NCBI GenBank assembly: GCA_947475475.1
Contig: CANJOG010000069.1
Span: 1-8,080 of the forward strand
DNA from: Acetobacteraceae bacterium
GTDB lineage: Bacteria > Pseudomonadota > Alphaproteobacteria > Acetobacterales > Acetobacteraceae
DNA: 8,080 bases
Direction: 5' to 3'
Of this stretch, positions 6,276 to 8,080 are shown piece after piece. The notes below the pieces were generated by a model, which was not told the origin of the DNA, did no database searches, and saw only the letters and a program-made list of their open reading frames with translations. Within the stretch, counting starts at the first letter, position 1; each line of letters starts with the position of its first letter. The position numbers and the translations under genes were made by a program.

Positions 6276-7469
6276 ATGAGCTTTCGCACGCTCGATAACG
6301 TGCAGGTTGCGGGCAAGCGCGTGCTTGTCCGCGCCGACCTCAATGTGCCGGTCCGCGACGGGAAGATTTCCGACCTGACGCGCCTCGAACGGCTGACACC
6401 GACCATTCGTGAACTGGCCCAGAAGGGCGCGCGGGTGATCGTATGCAGCCATTTCGACCGGCCGAAGGGCAAGCGCGTTCCCGAGATGTCGCTGGCGCCG
6501 ATTGCGGTGGCGCTTGGCGAGGTGCTCGGCCTGAAGGTGCATTTTGCCGATGAGTGCATCGGCCCTGTTGCCCAGCAGGCCGTCGCCGCGATGAGCGATG
6601 GCGAAATCTGCGTGCTGGAAAACACCCGCTTCCACGCCGGGGAGGAAAAGAACGACCCGGCGATGGCGGCGGAACTGTCCAAGCTTGCCGATATCTTCGT
6701 CAACGATGCCTTCTCCGCGGCGCATCGCGCGCATGCGAGCACGGAAGGCGTGGCCCACTTGCTGCCGGCCTATGCGGGGCGGTTGATGCAGGCGGAGCTG
6801 GAAGCGCTGGATGCTGCCCTCGGCAATCCGCAGCGTCCGGTAGCGGCGATTGTCGGTGGCGCGAAAGTGTCCACCAAGCTCGAACTGCTTGGCAATCTGG
6901 TTGGCAAGGTTGATGTGCTGGTCATTGGCGGCGCCATGGCCAACACCTTCCTCGCGGCCCAGGGCGTCGGCGTCGGCAAGTCGCTGCAGGAAGGCGAGAT
7001 GCACGGCATGGCGCTGGAAATCCTGGCCCAGGCCAAGGCGGCGGGCTGCGATATCGTGCTTCCCGTCGATGCGGTTGTGGCCACCGAGTTCAAGGCCAAT
7101 CCGCCGACCCAGACTGTGGCGATCAATGCGGTGCCGGCCGATACGATGATCCTCGATGTTGGCCCGGCGACCGTCGGCTCGCTGATTGCGCGCCTGCCCA
7201 GCATCAAGACGCTGGTCTGGAACGGCCCGCTTGGCGCCTTCGAAATTCCGCCCTTCGATGCCGCGACCGTGGCATTGGCGCAAGCGGTGGCGGCGGCGAC
7301 TCAGGCTGGCAATCTGCGTAGCGTGGCGGGCGGTGGCGACACTGTCTCCGCGCTGAAGCATGCTGGGGTGATGGAGAAGATGAGCTACGTCTCCAGCGCC
7401 GGCGGCGCTTTTCTGGAATGGCTGGAGGGCAAGGTGTTGCCCGGCGTTGCGGCGCTCGAACCGCGCTGA
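6276..7469 (+). CDS. pgk: Phosphoglycerate kinase
   Basis: A cytosolic monomeric kinase that reversibly transfers phosphate from 1,3-bisphosphoglycerate to ADP, giving ATP and 3-phosphoglycerate. At 397 residues it is full length. The N-domain substrate-binding signature VRADLNVP (Asp21, Asn23) is present, followed by SHFDRPKG (58-65, His59 and Arg62) and ENTRFH (115-120, Arg118). The C-domain nucleotide site includes GGAKVSTK, VWNGPLGAFE and GGGDT (352-356). Family members often read SHLGRP or SHFGRP; here Asp61 replaces the Gly, which I regard as family variation. The ribosome site is weak (GCGGGG about seven bases before the ATG), so translation may be partly coupled to gap, whose stop codon is only 15 bases upstream. 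It is the last gene of the operon, followed by an intrinsic terminator. Confidence 0.98.
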   Translation: MSFRTLDNVQVAGKRVLVRADLNVPVRDGKISDLTRLERLTPTIRELAQKGARVIVCSHFDRPKGKRVPEMSLAPIAVALGEVLGLKVHFADECIGPVAQQAVAAMSDGEICVLENTRFHAGEEKNDPAMAAELSKLADIFVNDAFSAAHRAHASTEGVAHLLPAYAGRLMQAELEALDAALGNPQRPVAAIVGGAKVSTKLELLGNLVGKVDVLVIGGAMANTFLAAQGVGVGKSLQEGEMHGMALEILAQAKAAGCDIVLPVDAVVATEFKANPPTQTVAINAVPADTMILDVGPATVGSLIARLPSIKTLVWNGPLGAFEIPPFDAATVALAQAVAAATQAGNLRSVAGGGDTVSALKHAGVMEKMSYVSSAGGAFLEWLEGKVLPGVAALEPR

Positions 7470-7494
7470 GCGGCGTGAGCCCGGAGTGAAACAG

Positions 7495-7529
7495 ACGCCG
7501 CGCCGGGAGCGATCCTGGCGCGGCGTTTT
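7495..7529 (+). terminator. Intrinsic terminator of the tkt-gap-pgk operon
   Basis: ACGCCGCGCC (7495-7504) pairs perfectly with GGCGCGGCGT (7517-7526). The stem continues through one G-T wobble and three more pairs to a GCGA tetraloop (7509-7512), which fits the stable GNRA class. Four T residues (7526-7529) follow. The 14 bp GC-rich stem 25 bases after the pgk stop is a convincing Rho-independent terminator, though the T-tract is short. Confidence 0.87.
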
Positions 7530-7553
7530 GCTGTTGAAGGAGCTGGTGTCATC

Positions 7554-8080
7554 GTGAGTCAGCGCACCGTGTTTCCGCTGCCTGATCTGCCACTGCATGC
7601 ACTCGCCTCCGGCACGGGGCGTGACCTGTTGCTTGTGCACGGCGCCGTTTGCGACGCCAGTGCATTCGCGCCCGTGCAGGACGCGCTCGGTACGACCCAC
7701 CGCGCCATTGCCCCGAGCCTGCGTCACCATTCACCGATGGAATGGGACGGGGATTCTGCCTACAGCCTGGCGACGCATGTGGACGATCTGGATGCGGCCT
7801 ATCCGCGCGGGAGCAAACAGATCGACCTGCTGGGCCATTCGCGCGGCGGCGCGGTGGCGCTGCTGCTGGCCCTGCGGCGGCCTGACCTGGTGCGGCGGCT
7901 GATTCTGGTGGAGCCGTTTGTGATGCTGGAAAAATCGCTGCTGGTTGCACCTATGCCCAGGACCGAGATTGCCGCCGCCATCAAGGACGGTGCGGCTCTG
8001 GTGCGGGCGGGCGATGAGGAGGCGGGGCTCGCGCGCTTTCTCGATGTGGTGGATCGGGAGGGAGCCTGGGCGAAGGGGCC
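7554..8080 (+). CDS. Alpha/beta-fold hydrolase (N-terminal 175 codons, cut by window end)
   Basis: A partial serine hydrolase of the alpha/beta-fold superfamily (esterases, lactonases, epoxide hydrolases and relatives). Beta-3 leads into LLLVHG, where His29-Gly30 form the typical oxyanion turn. The nucleophile elbow is GHSRGG (94-99) with Ser96 as the predicted nucleophile, followed by the usual helix and the LRRLILVEPF strand. The catalytic acid and histidine would lie beyond the window edge, so activity cannot be confirmed. No signal peptide is visible, suggesting a cytosolic enzyme. The start is a GTG with GAAGGAG ending 11 bases upstream; no in-frame ATG fits that site better. It follows the operon terminator by only 24 bases, so it is either expressed by read-through or from a promoter overlapping the pgk end. 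The substrate is unknown. Confidence 0.85.
   Translation, partial: MSQRTVFPLPDLPLHALASGTGRDLLLVHGAVCDASAFAPVQDALGTTHRAIAPSLRHHSPMEWDGDSAYSLATHVDDLDAAYPRGSKQIDLLGHSRGGAVALLLALRRPDLVRRLILVEPFVMLEKSLLVAPMPRTEIAAAIKDGAALVRAGDEEAGLARFLDVVDREGAWAKG

Noticed and set aside
3180..7469. Reading the operon as a Calvin-cycle (cbb) cluster
   Set aside because: tkt, gap and pgk are equally consistent with glycolysis and the pentose phosphate pathway. RuBisCO, phosphoribulokinase and a cbbR-like gene are absent from the window.
4812..7730. A 972-codon open frame on the minus strand spanning the end of tkt, all of gap and pgk, and the start of the hydrolase
   Set aside because: It lies antisense to three unmistakable conserved genes. 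Long antisense frames are common in GC-rich genes with biased codons, and its translation, rich in His, Arg and Gly, shows no recognisable domain.

Overview
The window is GC-rich, gene-dense bacterial chromosome that looks like an alphaproteobacterium, perhaps of the Rhodospirillales. That placement rests on three things: the transketolase-GAPDH-phosphoglycerate kinase gene order, the general style of those proteins, and a palindromic repeat ending in TGCTCTAG of a kind I recall from alphaproteobacterial genomes. It is an inference, not a species call. I see no phage, transposon, CRISPR, tRNA or rRNA signal.

Left part (1-2851): a short-chain dehydrogenase/reductase on the minus strand (39-806) diverges from a cytochrome P450 on the plus strand (944-2218). 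The 137 bp between them hold inverted repeats and a candidate promoter, which suggests shared control. The pair looks like an accessory oxidation module in which the P450 hydroxylates and the SDR oxidises the alcohol. The substrate is unknown and no ferredoxin or reductase gene is in view. Six bases after the P450, and convergent with it, is a small 2-oxoglutarate/Fe(II) oxygenase (2225-2851, minus).

Middle (2852-3179): a 328 bp non-coding gap between divergent genes. It holds a plausible sigma-70 promoter and then a roughly 100 bp two-part palindromic repeat that ends 21 bases before the transketolase start codon, so it would lie in the mRNA leader.

Right part (3180-7529): a compact central-carbon operon, tkt (3180-5216), gap (5247-6260) and pgk (6276-7469), with gaps of 30 and 15 bases, closed by a strong intrinsic terminator (7495-7529). 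The three enzymes link the non-oxidative pentose phosphate (or Calvin) pathway to the triose-phosphate part of glycolysis/gluconeogenesis. No RuBisCO or phosphoribulokinase gene is in the window, so it does not show whether carbon is fixed.

Right edge (7554-8080): the first 175 codons of an alpha/beta hydrolase with a GTG start, cut by the window end.

No clearly new biological system is visible. The observations most worth checking are the two-part repeat in the tkt leader, the nested inverted repeats in the SDR/P450 control region, and the uncharacterised P450-SDR pair.
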